A DNA stretch of 12,517 nt from Akkermansiaceae bacterium (GCA_018676385.1 JABHEX010000285.1:1-12517), one strand, 5' to 3'; positions 1-6,555 are shown, counted from the stretch's first letter. Program-made: numbers and translations. The notes: a model not told the origin generated them from the letters alone.

Positions 1-600
1 CGTCATGCTTGGATCAACCAGGAAATTGTCAAAGGAGGACAAAACATTGGAGCAGAAGCTTTAATCGATGATGTGCATGGAGGCTGGGAGTTTAATTTTG
101 TAAGTGGACAGTATGTTCCAGCAGCTCCGCCCCTTGATGGTTATTATAAATGGGATACAAATCCCAATGGTCCGACATTTTCGCGGAAATACACCCCTGC
201 TGAAGCTGCGGATTTAAACGATATTTCTGATGCTGCATTAAAGACAAAGCCGTTTTATGATCCATTTAAATATGCAGGACTTTATGATGCGTCCACAGGA
301 AGTGCCGTGGCAGCGTTGCCAGAAGTAAGGTATAATTTATTGGCTTCAGCTATTCCTGCAAGCTCTTATGCGGTTGCTCCGAATTCCGTTGATCTTTTAA
401 GAGAGCACCCTCTTGGCGATCGTGATTTTAATATGCAGGAGGAGTTGAAAAATAGGGATCAATATGGTGCAGTTTTTTGGAAAGAAAATGATGCAACGTA
501 CGGGCCTGATTGGATTCATTCTGATTTTCGTGATATGGCGTTTACGTATGTTTGGCCTATGTATGAGAGAATGATGGAACTTGGTAATCTTAATGAATAA
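1..600 (+). CDS. Hypothetical protein, 5'-truncated by window edge
   Basis: The frame is open from base 1 to the TAA at 598-600, giving the last 199 residues of a longer protein. A GTG at 73 is an internal valine, not a convincing start. I do not recognise the family. The fragment is soluble-looking and rich in aromatic residues, Asp, Pro and Ala, with no membrane segment. The final 36 residues are unusually aromatic (YGPDWIH, SDFRDM, FTYVWPMYERM), as in a packed C-terminal domain. Two stretches (GYYKWDTNPNGPTF and DPFKYAGLYDASTG) look like loops of a beta-rich or secreted protein. The stop overlaps the start of the next gene (ATGAATAA at 593-600), so the two are probably co-transcribed and translationally coupled. 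Base composition is AT-richer than the rest of the window. No function is assigned. Confidence 0.75.
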   Translation, partial: RHAWINQEIVKGGQNIGAEALIDDVHGGWEFNFVSGQYVPAAPPLDGYYKWDTNPNGPTFSRKYTPAEAADLNDISDAALKTKPFYDPFKYAGLYDASTGSAVAALPEVRYNLLASAIPASSYAVAPNSVDLLREHPLGDRDFNMQEELKNRDQYGAVFWKENDATYGPDWIHSDFRDMAFTYVWPMYERMMELGNLNE

Positions 601-1525
601 AATAATGAAAATGTTAGTAAAAATAGTCACCATGATGATATGTACATTATCTGTAGCTTGCGGCAAAGAACTACAAGTCAAGGTAGTGGGGGAAGACGGG
701 AAACCTGTTGAAAATGCTGAAGTTGTGGTTAGCTATATAGGCTATGGTCCACCAACAAGAATAAATGGCGAAACTGATCAAAATGGAGTATTTGTTTCCC
801 AAAGTGAAGCTCCGAAGTTACGTATAGAACTTGAGGTTAGCAAAGCCGGATATTATAAAAGTCTTTTCCGCCATCAGCTTGGGAATTCCTTGGTAAAGGA
901 TACGGAAGGCGAATATAAATTGATACTTCGTAAAATAGTAAAGCCTGTGGCGATGTATGCCAAAAAGGTAAATATGGTATTTCCAGCTCTTGGTGAAGAA
1001 TATGGATTTGATTTTGAAGCTGGAGATTGGGTGAAGCCACATGGCAAAGGAAATCGAGCAGATGTATTTTTCTTGGCTGAAAAAACATTTAAAGATATGT
1101 TTAGATACAAAGGCACTGTTACCGCTCGGTTTTCAGGAAAAAAAGATGGATTATTGATAGATCCTACAAAAATTCCGGGAAGCGTTTTTCTTTCAGCTAA
1201 AAAGGCACCTTTAGAAGATGTGTATACTCAGAGTTCTCAAATTATGCGCGGGAAATTTGCTGATAAAAATGAACTAAATACACCTTTACATAATTATGTC
1301 TTCCGAGCGCGTAGCGAGGTCAGGGGCAAAGAAATAGTTAAAGCGAATTATGGTAGGATTTTAGGCGGTATGTTTGTCGCGGCGGGATCAAACGACCCTA
1401 ATGCGATAGCTGTTCGCTTTTCCTATTATTTTAATCCAGAAGTGAATGACACGAGCCTTGAGTTTGCTCGTAGAGAAAACCTTTTCAAAAATTTAAAACA
1501 AATGGAGCATGTGACTCATCCTTGA
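593..1525 (+). CDS. Probable exported protein/lipoprotein with carboxypeptidase-regulatory-like domain
   Basis: 310 residues from ATG 593. A TTG at 581 would add four residues (MVIL), but ATG 593 gives a cleaner signal sequence and the classic stop/start overlap with the gene before. The N-terminus (MNKIMKMLVKIVTMMICTLS, then VACG) is a charged, hydrophobic export signal. Cys23 in SVAC could be lipidated, although a Leu at -3 is lacking, so plain secretion is also possible. Residues 27-95 resemble a carboxypeptidase-regulatory/Ig-like fold: V.V.GEDGKPVENAEV, then TDQNGVF, then SKAGYY. The C-terminal part (about 235-297) carries FRARSEV, YGRILGG and FSYYFNPEVNDTSLEF, a pattern I associate with uncharacterised secreted proteins of Verrucomicrobia and Planctomycetes. 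The substrate or partner is unknown; the upstream co-translated gene is the obvious candidate. Confidence 0.75.
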   Translation: MNKIMKMLVKIVTMMICTLSVACGKELQVKVVGEDGKPVENAEVVVSYIGYGPPTRINGETDQNGVFVSQSEAPKLRIELEVSKAGYYKSLFRHQLGNSLVKDTEGEYKLILRKIVKPVAMYAKKVNMVFPALGEEYGFDFEAGDWVKPHGKGNRADVFFLAEKTFKDMFRYKGTVTARFSGKKDGLLIDPTKIPGSVFLSAKKAPLEDVYTQSSQIMRGKFADKNELNTPLHNYVFRARSEVRGKEIVKANYGRILGGMFVAAGSNDPNAIAVRFSYYFNPEVNDTSLEFARRENLFKNLKQMEHVTHP

Positions 1526-1718
1526 AATGTTAGATTAAGGTGATTGTAAGAGCAAGAATAATGGGAGGGAAGCCGAAACAAGCGGTTTATCAAGCAACAT
1601 TCAACCATAGCACTACGTAAACCGCAGATTGGTGTAGAAGAGTTTAGCTAGGAACATCCCCATCGACAGCAAGTCTGTGCAATGTGATCGGGCTACCTAA
1701 AGCTGTAGTACTTTGATG

Positions 1719-1744
1719 TGGAATGGGGTCATGGAATGGGGTCA
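1719..1744. repeat. Perfect tandem duplication of a 13-bp unit
   Basis: The unit TGGAATGGGGTCA occurs at 1719-1731 and again, directly abutting, at 1732-1744, and is followed by GGCATAG. The core ATGGGGTCAGG resembles sequence I have seen near IS200-like/REP-associated transposase genes, but no such gene is visible here, so that link is only a suggestion. Confidence 0.7.
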
Positions 1745-1766
1745 GGCATAGAAAAAACGCATCGTC

Positions 1767-1791
1767 GTTAGATTGTTAGGAAAAAGCTAAC
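1767..1791. repeat. Short hairpin, GTTAG/CTAAC stem
   Basis: GTTAG at 1775-1779 pairs with CTAAC at 1787-1791 across a 7-nt A-rich loop. An overlapping GTTAGAT lies just upstream at 1767-1773. There is no following T-run on the + strand, so this is not a classical terminator. It may be a remnant of a mobile-element end or simply chance. Confidence 0.3.
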
Positions 1792-1885
1792 CTGCAAAGA
1801 CTAGCCGCTGTCGCGGGAGGCGATCAACTGCCGCCGAACCCGGCATCCACCAAACGGCCTGATCACGCGTCGTGCTTGGCTGACA

Positions 1886-2041
1886 TTCGCACAAAGCAGT
1901 GTAATGAGGGGTGGTGCCTGTAGCTGTGGCTGCCTTCCCCAAAGGGGTCCCTTCCACAGCGGCACCGGACGCAGCTCCAGCAGATCGTTCCTCACCGCTT
2001 CCGCATCGTCCTCCACCTCTCATTACACGGCGTTGTGCGAA
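1886..2041. repeat. Long inverted-repeat element with predicted three-way-junction fold
   Basis: The outer arms 1886-1914 and 2013-2041 pair over 29 positions, with two A-G mismatches and one G-T wobble. They begin TTCGCACAA and end TTGTGCGAA. The 98-bp interior holds two more stems. The first is GGTGCC (1913-1918) with GGCACC (1961-1966), continued by CTGTGG (1924-1929) with CCACAG (1954-1959) and CCCC-AAA-GGGG (1937-1947). The second is GGACG (1967-1971) with CGTCC (2007-2011). The first two G of the inner stem compete with the end of the outer stem. All pairings were worked out by hand. The shape would suit a non-autonomous palindromic element, a folded single-stranded recombination site or a structured RNA. 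No second copy lies in this window and no target duplication is evident. Confidence 0.7.
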
Positions 2042-2342
2042 GTAAGCGGCCACGCCCCGCGCCAGTCCGGATGCAGCTTCCCTCCGGTCAGATTCAAAAA
2101 CAACAAGCTCCGCGCCACGCATCACACCTGCCCCTTGGCTCCACTTCGTCCGCAGAGCGGTCTCAGCTCCGCCCCACCACGCTCCGCCCCGCGATGGAGT
2201 CATCATGTTCCGCAAGGCTCCACATCATGCCCCCATCTCCCCGTGCCACCTGCGGTTGTCAGATGTAGAGAGCTGTCCTCGTCGTCTCCTAAGCTTCATC
2301 CCTTCGCAATCCCATACCACGCCCGCCCATGGAGTCGAACCA

Positions 2343-2468
2343 AATAATGCCGATAGGGATGGCATCACCGAGGGCTTCCATCGAAAGATGAAACTCATCC
2401 AACGCCGTGCATACGGCTTTAGAAACTTCGAAAACTACCGCCTACGTGTTATCGCTCAGTGCGGTTAA
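2343..2468 (+). pseudogene. ISL3-like transposase, C-terminal remnant
   Basis: The last ~40 codons before TAA 2466-2468 read DGITEGFHRKMKLIQRRAYG and continue FRNFENYRLRVIAQCG. I recognise this as the conserved C-terminus of ISL3-family (DDE-type) transposases, in which the glutamate of the TEGFH block is the probable last catalytic acid. Upstream of about 2343 the expected sequence (a WRF.KSNG-type lead-in) is lost and the frame runs into unrelated GC-rich DNA with no catalytic aspartates, so at least 85-90% of the gene is gone. It cannot be functional. The element was truncated by deletion or by a later insertion at its left side. Confidence 0.75.
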
Positions 2469-2497
2469 ACCCAATATCAACTATCAAAAAAAATGTC

Positions 2498-2524
2498 TCG
2501 TCCCCAAACTTTGGTGTAGACCCC
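2498..2524. mobile_element. Probable right terminal inverted repeat of the ISL3-like remnant
   Basis: About 30 bp after the transposase stop lies GTCTCGTCCCCAAACTTTGG followed by TGTAGACCCC. On the reverse strand it begins GGGGTCTACACCAAAGTTTG, similar in style to ISL3-family ends, which start with G-runs and lie just outside the transposase gene. It contains the small palindrome CCAAA-C-TTTGG (2504-2514). No matching left end is seen in the window, in line with the truncation. The outer boundary at 2524 is a judgement. Confidence 0.5.
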
Positions 2525-2532
2525 GCTAATGG

Positions 2533-2550
2533 AGGTGCTCAAGTGCACCT
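2533..2550. repeat. Small hairpin just beyond the tRNA 3' end
   Basis: AGGTGC (2533-2538) and GCACCT (2545-2550) form a perfect 6-bp stem around a 6-nt loop, 17 bp downstream of the CCA end of the tRNA gene on the - strand. No T-run follows in the direction of tRNA transcription, so it is not a canonical intrinsic terminator. It could still help stop transcription or protect the 3' end. Confidence 0.35.
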
Positions 2551-2567
2551 ATGTGGTTGGTTATAAA

Positions 2568-2644
<77 letters not shown>

Positions 2645-2722
2645 ACATTACGCAAAAAGGCGTGCGCGGAAAAAGCCATAAACATAGAACAAGGTCAAGC
2701 CAAGGCGTCAAAAAAATGCATT

Positions 2723-3871
2723 TTATCTGTATTCTGGACTATCGACTCTCGATGCAGAAGGATAGTGAAATCTTTTTCCTTCATAATTGCGTAATGTGAT
2801 ACCGCCATCATCGTGATTGATAACGTAATTAGGATTGATGGGGATCTTACCGCCACCACCAGGTCCATCGATCACAAATTGTGGGATGGCGTAGCCTGAC
2901 GTGTGGCCCCGCAGTCCCTCGATGATGTCGATACCTTTCTGAAGACTTGTTCTTAAATGAGATGAGCCCTCGATGAGGTCGCATTGGTAAAGGTAATAAG
3001 GACGCACCCTGCACATCAGCAGCTTTTGCACGAGTTCTTTTTGGATATCCACTGAGTCATTGACGCCGCTGAGCAATACACTCTGATTTCCCATGACGAT
3101 TCCCGAGTCTGCAAGTCTACCGAGTGCATCACGAACTTCTGATGTCAGCTCCTTGGGGTGATTGGCGTGAATGGAAATGAATAAAGGGTGGTATTTTTTG
3201 AGTATAGCACATAGTTCGGGCGTAATGCGCTGCGGCAAGAATATGGGAATACGAGATCCAATTCTGACAAACTGGATGTGTGGGATTGCGTGAAGCCTAG
3301 ATAGTAACCGGTCTAGTCTAGCGTCAGAGAATAAAAGAGCGTCACCGCCTGAAATTAGAACATCACGTACGCTGGGAGTTTTTTCCAAATAATCAAAGGC
3401 AGCCTCCCACTGGGTTTCTAATTTTTGTTCAGAAACACCGGATACAACACGGCTTCGTGTGCAGTAGCGACAATAAGCGGCGCAGCGATCAGTTACAAGA
3501 AACAGGACTCTATCAGGGTATCGGTGCACTAGTCCGGGTACGGGCATGTGGGAGTCTTCACCGCAGGGGTCTGACATTTCTGCGGGATCTGTTAGTGTTT
3601 CTTCGATGCGTGGGATGACTTGCCGGCGGATTGGGCAATCGGGGTCATTTTTATCGATGAGGTTAAAAAAGTGTGGCGTGATTGCCATGGCAAGCTTGTT
3701 ACCTGAGAGTAATACACCGGCACGTTCTTCTTCACACAATTCTATGTGTTGTTCTAACGCGCTCAGCGAAGTGATCCTGTTTTTCAACTGCCAGATATGA
3801 TTGTTCCACTGATCAGGGGTATCGTTGGGCCAGAAGCCTGGTGCGTGTGATTTGAAAACGATGTCGGACAT
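2723..3871 (-). CDS. kamA: KamA-family lysine 2,3-aminomutase (radical SAM, PLP)
   Basis: 382 residues. The family interconverts L-alpha-lysine and L-beta-lysine using a SAM-derived radical and PLP. Visible features in order are: N-terminal KAM helical region (WPNDTPDQWNNHIWQLKNRI, 14-33), NDPDCPIRRQVIP (75-87), EDSHMPVPGLVHRYPDRVLF (105-124), the 4Fe-4S/SAM motif C130-x3-C134-x2-C137, and PGGGGKIP (337-344) with the PLP-binding Lys342. Asp298 (YQCDL) and Asp335 (FVIDG) match the two aspartates that bind the lysine side-chain amine in clostridial KAM and are replaced in glutamate aminomutase, so lysine is the likely substrate. An in-frame TAG lies four codons before ATG 3871, and GAGG sits close upstream. 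The role may be beta-lysine as osmolyte or catabolite, or EF-P beta-lysylation (EpmB-like). No acetyltransferase or EpmA gene is adjacent to decide this. Confidence 0.93.
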   Translation of the reverse strand: MSDIVFKSHAPGFWPNDTPDQWNNHIWQLKNRITSLSALEQHIELCEEERAGVLLSGNKLAMAITPHFFNLIDKNDPDCPIRRQVIPRIEETLTDPAEMSDPCGEDSHMPVPGLVHRYPDRVLFLVTDRCAAYCRYCTRSRVVSGVSEQKLETQWEAAFDYLEKTPSVRDVLISGGDALLFSDARLDRLLSRLHAIPHIQFVRIGSRIPIFLPQRITPELCAILKKYHPLFISIHANHPKELTSEVRDALGRLADSGIVMGNQSVLLSGVNDSVDIQKELVQKLLMCRVRPYYLYQCDLIEGSSHLRTSLQKGIDIIEGLRGHTSGYAIPQFVIDGPGGGGKIPINPNYVINHDDGGITLRNYEGKRFHYPSASRVDSPEYR

Positions 3872-3897
3872 GTCCTCATCACGCTAGAGGATATTAC

Positions 3898-3916
3898 TCA
3901 TTTTGTCAAAAAATGA
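3898..3916. promoter_or_regulatory. Palindrome in the divergent kamA/regulator intergenic region
   Basis: TCATTTT (3898-3904) and AAAATGA (3910-3916) are perfect 7-bp inverted arms around GTCAA. On the - strand the centre contains an exact TTGACA (3904-3909), a possible -35 for kamA. The best -10 at 17-bp spacing is a poor TAGCGT, so the promoter call is weak. For the regulator, TATGGT (3951-3956) is a possible -10 with no good -35. The site is 27 bp upstream of kamA and 56 bp upstream of the regulator start, a suitable place for an operator bound by the divergent winged-helix protein. That binding is inferred only. Confidence 0.4.
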
Positions 3917-3971
3917 CCTTGTCACGAATTTGGAGTTTGGTGTTTGAGATTATGGTATATAGACTCCTTTT

Positions 3972-4625
3972 GTGTTTTCTGAAATCATGCGCGATATTTG
4001 CAAGCCAAGTTGCCTCGGCATCATTGGTGAGCTCAAGCGGTCCGGCGGGTTAGCCATTCCGCAATTGGCGCAACTGCTTGGTATGAGTTATATGGGTGTT
4101 AAGCAGCACTGTGTGAAGCTTGATGAGTTGGGTTATCTTAAGGTGTGGCGTGTGCCACGTGTTGAGGTTGGCAGGCCACAGAAGCTTTACAAATTGACGC
4201 GCAAATGTGATGCGCTGTTTCCTGAGGGTGGGCCTGATCTGGTTCTTGATTTGCTTGATGGAGTTAAGACTGCTTTTGGTCAGGTGGCACCGGAGAAGTT
4301 GCTTTATCATTATTTTGAGCAGAGGCGTGATCACTGGATAAAGTTGGTTAGTGCAGGTAAGTCATTGGTCGAAAAATCGACTAGATTTGCTGATGCGCGT
4401 GCAAAAGAAGGGCATTTTTGCCATTGCCATTACTCACCAGAGGAAGGGTTCGTGATCGAGGAGTATCACCATCCCATGTATCGGATTTTTTCCAAATATC
4501 CTTCATTAATTTCCGTTGAGCTAAGAATGATTGAGCAGGCGCTTGGAACACGCGTGGATCGTATAGAGAAAAAGGGTAGCCAAGGCGTGAAGTGCACGGT
4601 CTACCGCTTGAGCACTCTCGGCTGA
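3972..4625 (+). CDS. SufR-like winged-helix transcriptional regulator lacking two family cysteines
   Basis: 217 residues from GTG 3972. ATG 3987 (MRDICKPSC...) is an equally possible start, and neither has a clear Shine-Dalgarno. Residues 12-76 form a winged helix: IPQLAQLLGMS (29-39), recognition helix around YMGVKQHCVKLDELGYL (40-56), and wing GRPQKLYKLT (67-76), typical of the SufR/DeoR-like group. The C-terminal part (about 160-212) follows the SufR effector layout, but the NCP cysteine is His (EYHHP, 164-168) and the cysteine after YP is absent (YPSLI, 176-180). Only Cys208 (GVKCTVYRL) remains. His and Cys cluster nearby (HFCHCH, 148-153) and might bind metal. In cyanobacterial SufR three cysteines hold a 4Fe-4S cluster, so this protein probably senses something else or uses different ligands. 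It diverges from kamA and may regulate it and itself. Confidence 0.8.
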   Translation: MFSEIMRDICKPSCLGIIGELKRSGGLAIPQLAQLLGMSYMGVKQHCVKLDELGYLKVWRVPRVEVGRPQKLYKLTRKCDALFPEGGPDLVLDLLDGVKTAFGQVAPEKLLYHYFEQRRDHWIKLVSAGKSLVEKSTRFADARAKEGHFCHCHYSPEEGFVIEEYHHPMYRIFSKYPSLISVELRMIEQALGTRVDRIEKKGSQGVKCTVYRLSTLG

Positions 4626-4628
4626 TAG

Positions 4629-4641
4629 GCCGCATGGCGGC
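4629..4641. terminator. Weak hairpin after the regulator gene
   Basis: GCCGC-ATG-GCGGC forms a 5-bp GC stem starting 4 bp after the TGA stop of the regulator gene. No T-run follows. It may attenuate read-through into the operon at 4795, but it is not a standard intrinsic terminator. The remaining ~150 bp to 4794 shows no convincing promoter hexamer pair. Confidence 0.25.
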
Positions 4642-4794
4642 GATAGTCCGTAATAGGTAGGAGGGTAGGGCTTTCGGTCATTAGCATCAAAACACGATCC
4701 GTGATCTTTATTCCCGCTTTACCTTGGTAAATGTCTTGATAGTTTGAGAACGATAAGCTTCTCATGCTGGCGCTGTAAATAATTTCTCTGACTG

Positions 4795-5529
4795 ATGGCT
4801 ACTATAAACGGATGTCCCGTTGATCGTATTGATACCTTGCAAAGCATTGAGCTGGCTGAAGGTGTGGAGATTCACCTGCGCGCGGCTGGGCCATACGTGC
4901 GTGTACTTGCTTACTTGATCGATTTTCTAATTAGGATTGGGGTCTGTGTGGTGGCATACTTTCTGATTATGCTATTTTCTCTAATTGTGGGTGGAAATGT
5001 GGCACAGGGACTGAGTATGTTGATAATGTTTGTGTTGGTTTTTTTTTATTACGTTGTGTTCGAAGCTGGTAAAAGAGGTGCGTCTCCGGGTAAGCGTGTG
5101 ATGGGATTACGTGTGGTGGATACATCGGGAGCGCCGATTACTTTTGGGCAGTCGTTCATTAGAAATATGCTGAGATTTGCCGATGGGATGCCAATCCCCA
5201 CATATGGTTTTGGGCTACTCAGCACTCTAATGAATCGGAGGTTTCAGCGGCTTGGTGATCTGCTTGCCAATACGGTGGTGGTTTATGATCGCTTGCCTCT
5301 TATGCACCTTGCTTCTTTGCCTCCAGCATTGGAAAGTAGCTCTCCGGGAGTGGTGCTGACGCGTGAGGAGCAAGCGGCCTTGTTGGCATTTCGGGAGCGA
5401 GGCGGTATGTGGTCGGAGGCCAGAAGAATAGAGCTTGCTGATCATGCTCAGGAGCTCACTGGGAGAACGGGGCAAGCTGGAATGTCTCGGCTGTTGGGTA
5501 TTGCGCAGTGGCTGGGAGAGAAACATTAG
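4795..5529 (+). CDS. RDD-family integral membrane protein
   Basis: 244 residues, first gene of the MoxR operon. RDD proteins have a conserved Arg and two Asp. Here these are probably R36 and D43 at the first membrane helix (VRVLAYLIDFLIRI) and D155 in RLGDLLANTVVVYD. Hydrophobic spans lie at about 38-66, 72-91 and, weakly, 130-146. The cytoplasmic-side motif GKRGASPGKRVMGLRVVDTS (92-111) is typical. The leader SIELAEGVEIHLRAAGP before the first helix is common in RDD proteins of MoxR operons. The ~75-residue C-terminal tail is hydrophilic. ATG 4795 lacks a clear Shine-Dalgarno, but the frame starts well for the family. Some RDD proteins elsewhere are implicated in ion or metabolite transport; no substrate can be read from this sequence. 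Confidence 0.9.
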   Translation: MATINGCPVDRIDTLQSIELAEGVEIHLRAAGPYVRVLAYLIDFLIRIGVCVVAYFLIMLFSLIVGGNVAQGLSMLIMFVLVFFYYVVFEAGKRGASPGKRVMGLRVVDTSGAPITFGQSFIRNMLRFADGMPIPTYGFGLLSTLMNRRFQRLGDLLANTVVVYDRLPLMHLASLPPALESSSPGVVLTREEQAALLAFRERGGMWSEARRIELADHAQELTGRTGQAGMSRLLGIAQWLGEKH

Positions 5530-5544
5530 ATTGGATTCGAGGCA

Positions 5545-6555
5545 ATGCAGGGGAAAGAATTTGAAGAAAAAAATCATGCTCGATGGACTGAGTATGAAGA
5601 GGCGCTGGCGAAGCTTGAGAAACAGGGCCAGCAGGCGCAAGATGTTTCGCGAATACCTACTATGTTTCGGGAGGTGTGCACCGATCTTGCTCTGGCACGT
5701 CATCGAATGTATGGCGTGCTGATGAATGAGAGGCTCAATGGTCTTGTGATCCGTGGGCACAAACAAATTCATCGCAGGGCTGGGGGTACTTGGGATAAAT
5801 TGTTTCGGTTCGTGTTGATTGATTTCCCCGTGGCGGTACGCGCCGAGTGGCGCTTGTTAATTGTCTGCACACTTGCATTTATCCTGCCGTTGGTCGGGGT
5901 TGCGTTGGCGGGGTTTTACTGGCCGGATTTCTCTTGGATTGAGGCTGTCTTGGGGGCGGATATGATGGGAGATCTGGATATGATGTATGGGAGTCCTGAC
6001 GATCAAATATCGAACTTGCGAGATGCATACGGCTCAAATTTCATGATGTTCTGTCACTACATTTGGAACAATATAGGCATTGATTTCAGAATTTATGCTG
6101 GCGGAATAATCGCTTGTTTGGGCACATTATTCTTTTTGATCTATAATGGTGTGTTTTTTGGCGCCGTGGTCGCATATATTCATGTGGCATGTAGTACCGA
6201 AGCATTTTATACCTTTGTTGCAGGGCACTCGTCGTTTGAGCTAATTGCAATGGTTATCGCTGGGATGGCGGGTATGCGTATCGGGCTGGGATTACTCAAT
6301 CCGGGGAGAAAAACTCTGCGTCGCTCGCTTATGGATGCGGGTAAGAGGTCGTTACCGTTAATTTTTGGTGCAGCGATCATGACTTTTATTGCTGCTGCGA
6401 TCGAGGGTTTCTGGTCGGCACAGGCAATGCCTCCGATGGCAAAATACAGCGTTGGTATCGCACTCTGGCTTGTGTGTATTTTTTACCTTGGCCTTGCTGG
6501 TAAGCATATTTCTGTGAGGTCAGCCAAAAAAGAGAGGAGTTCTATTGAAGCTTGA
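5545..6555 (+). CDS. SpoIIM-like (stage II sporulation protein M family) membrane protein
   Basis: 336 residues. The cytosolic N-terminus has helical, charged segments (EEKNHARWTEYEEALAKLEK, 7-26; FREVCTDLALARHRMYG, 41-57). Hydrophobic segments follow at about 103-123, 184-215, 230-250, 268-289 and 300-318. The hallmark GHSSFELIAMVIAGMAGMRI (227-246) matches the family H-x-x-x-E...AGxAGxRxG block, and a second conserved acid appears in AAAIEGFWS (283-291). In sporulating Firmicutes SpoIIM belongs to a peptidoglycan-hydrolase complex. In non-sporulators such as this one, paralogues sit next to RDD and MoxR genes with unknown function. GAGG lies 2 bp before ATG 5545. The gap to the RDD gene is 15 bp, and the last 11 bp overlap the next gene. 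Confidence 0.88.
   Translation: MQGKEFEEKNHARWTEYEEALAKLEKQGQQAQDVSRIPTMFREVCTDLALARHRMYGVLMNERLNGLVIRGHKQIHRRAGGTWDKLFRFVLIDFPVAVRAEWRLLIVCTLAFILPLVGVALAGFYWPDFSWIEAVLGADMMGDLDMMYGSPDDQISNLRDAYGSNFMMFCHYIWNNIGIDFRIYAGGIIACLGTLFFLIYNGVFFGAVVAYIHVACSTEAFYTFVAGHSSFELIAMVIAGMAGMRIGLGLLNPGRKTLRRSLMDAGKRSLPLIFGAAIMTFIAAAIEGFWSAQAMPPMAKYSVGIALWLVCIFYLGLAGKHISVRSAKKERSSIEA

Larger units (their letters stand above)
1526..2342. other. Gene-free zone with repeats and GC-rich, C-skewed sequence
   Basis: No believable gene was found. Positions 1526-1718 hold no recognisable signal. From about 1800 to 2340 GC rises (about 67% in 2101-2160 by hand count) and the + strand becomes C-rich (27 C against 13 G in 2161-2220), unlike the flanking genes. 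Open frames exist on both strands (for example 1787-2215 on - and 1904-2347 on +), but they are low-complexity, have no recognisable family and run through the inverted repeat listed below. They are best explained by GC bias. The zone lies between an AT-rich gene pair and a transposase remnant. It may be decayed mobile DNA. Confidence 0.6.

Noticed and set aside
73..600. GTG 73 as the start of the first gene
   Set aside because: The frame is open to base 1 without a stop, no ribosome site precedes GTG 73, and the upstream residues look like normal protein.
1886..2041. Integron attC site
   Set aside because: The arms contain GCACAA/TTGTGC, near the RYYYAAC/GTTRRRY core, but neither arm fits exactly. 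At 156 bp it is somewhat long, and no integrase or cassette array is visible.
1787..2215. 142-codon frame on the - strand in the GC-rich block
   Set aside because: Low-complexity Ala/Gly/Arg-rich translation with no recognisable family, no ribosome site, and it runs through the inverted-repeat arms; an effect of GC bias.
2331..2341. GGAGTCGAACC, resembling a tRNA/tmRNA T-arm on the - strand (possible att remnant)
   Set aside because: No acceptor stem, anticodon arm or CCA around it; an 11-nt match is too short to support a fragment.
1904..2347. 147-codon frame on the + strand in the GC-rich block
   Set aside because: Ser/Pro/Arg-rich, no family, and it starts inside a repeat arm; composition artefact.
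1629..2520. 10-mer TTGGTGTAGA at 1629-1638 and 2511-2520, as evidence of a second IS end
   Set aside because: Same orientation, no extension beyond 10 bp, and one such match is expected by chance in about 1 kb.
5227..5772. 181-codon frame on the - strand opposite the RDD/SpoIIM-like genes
   Set aside because: Antisense shadow of two well-supported genes, with no family resemblance.
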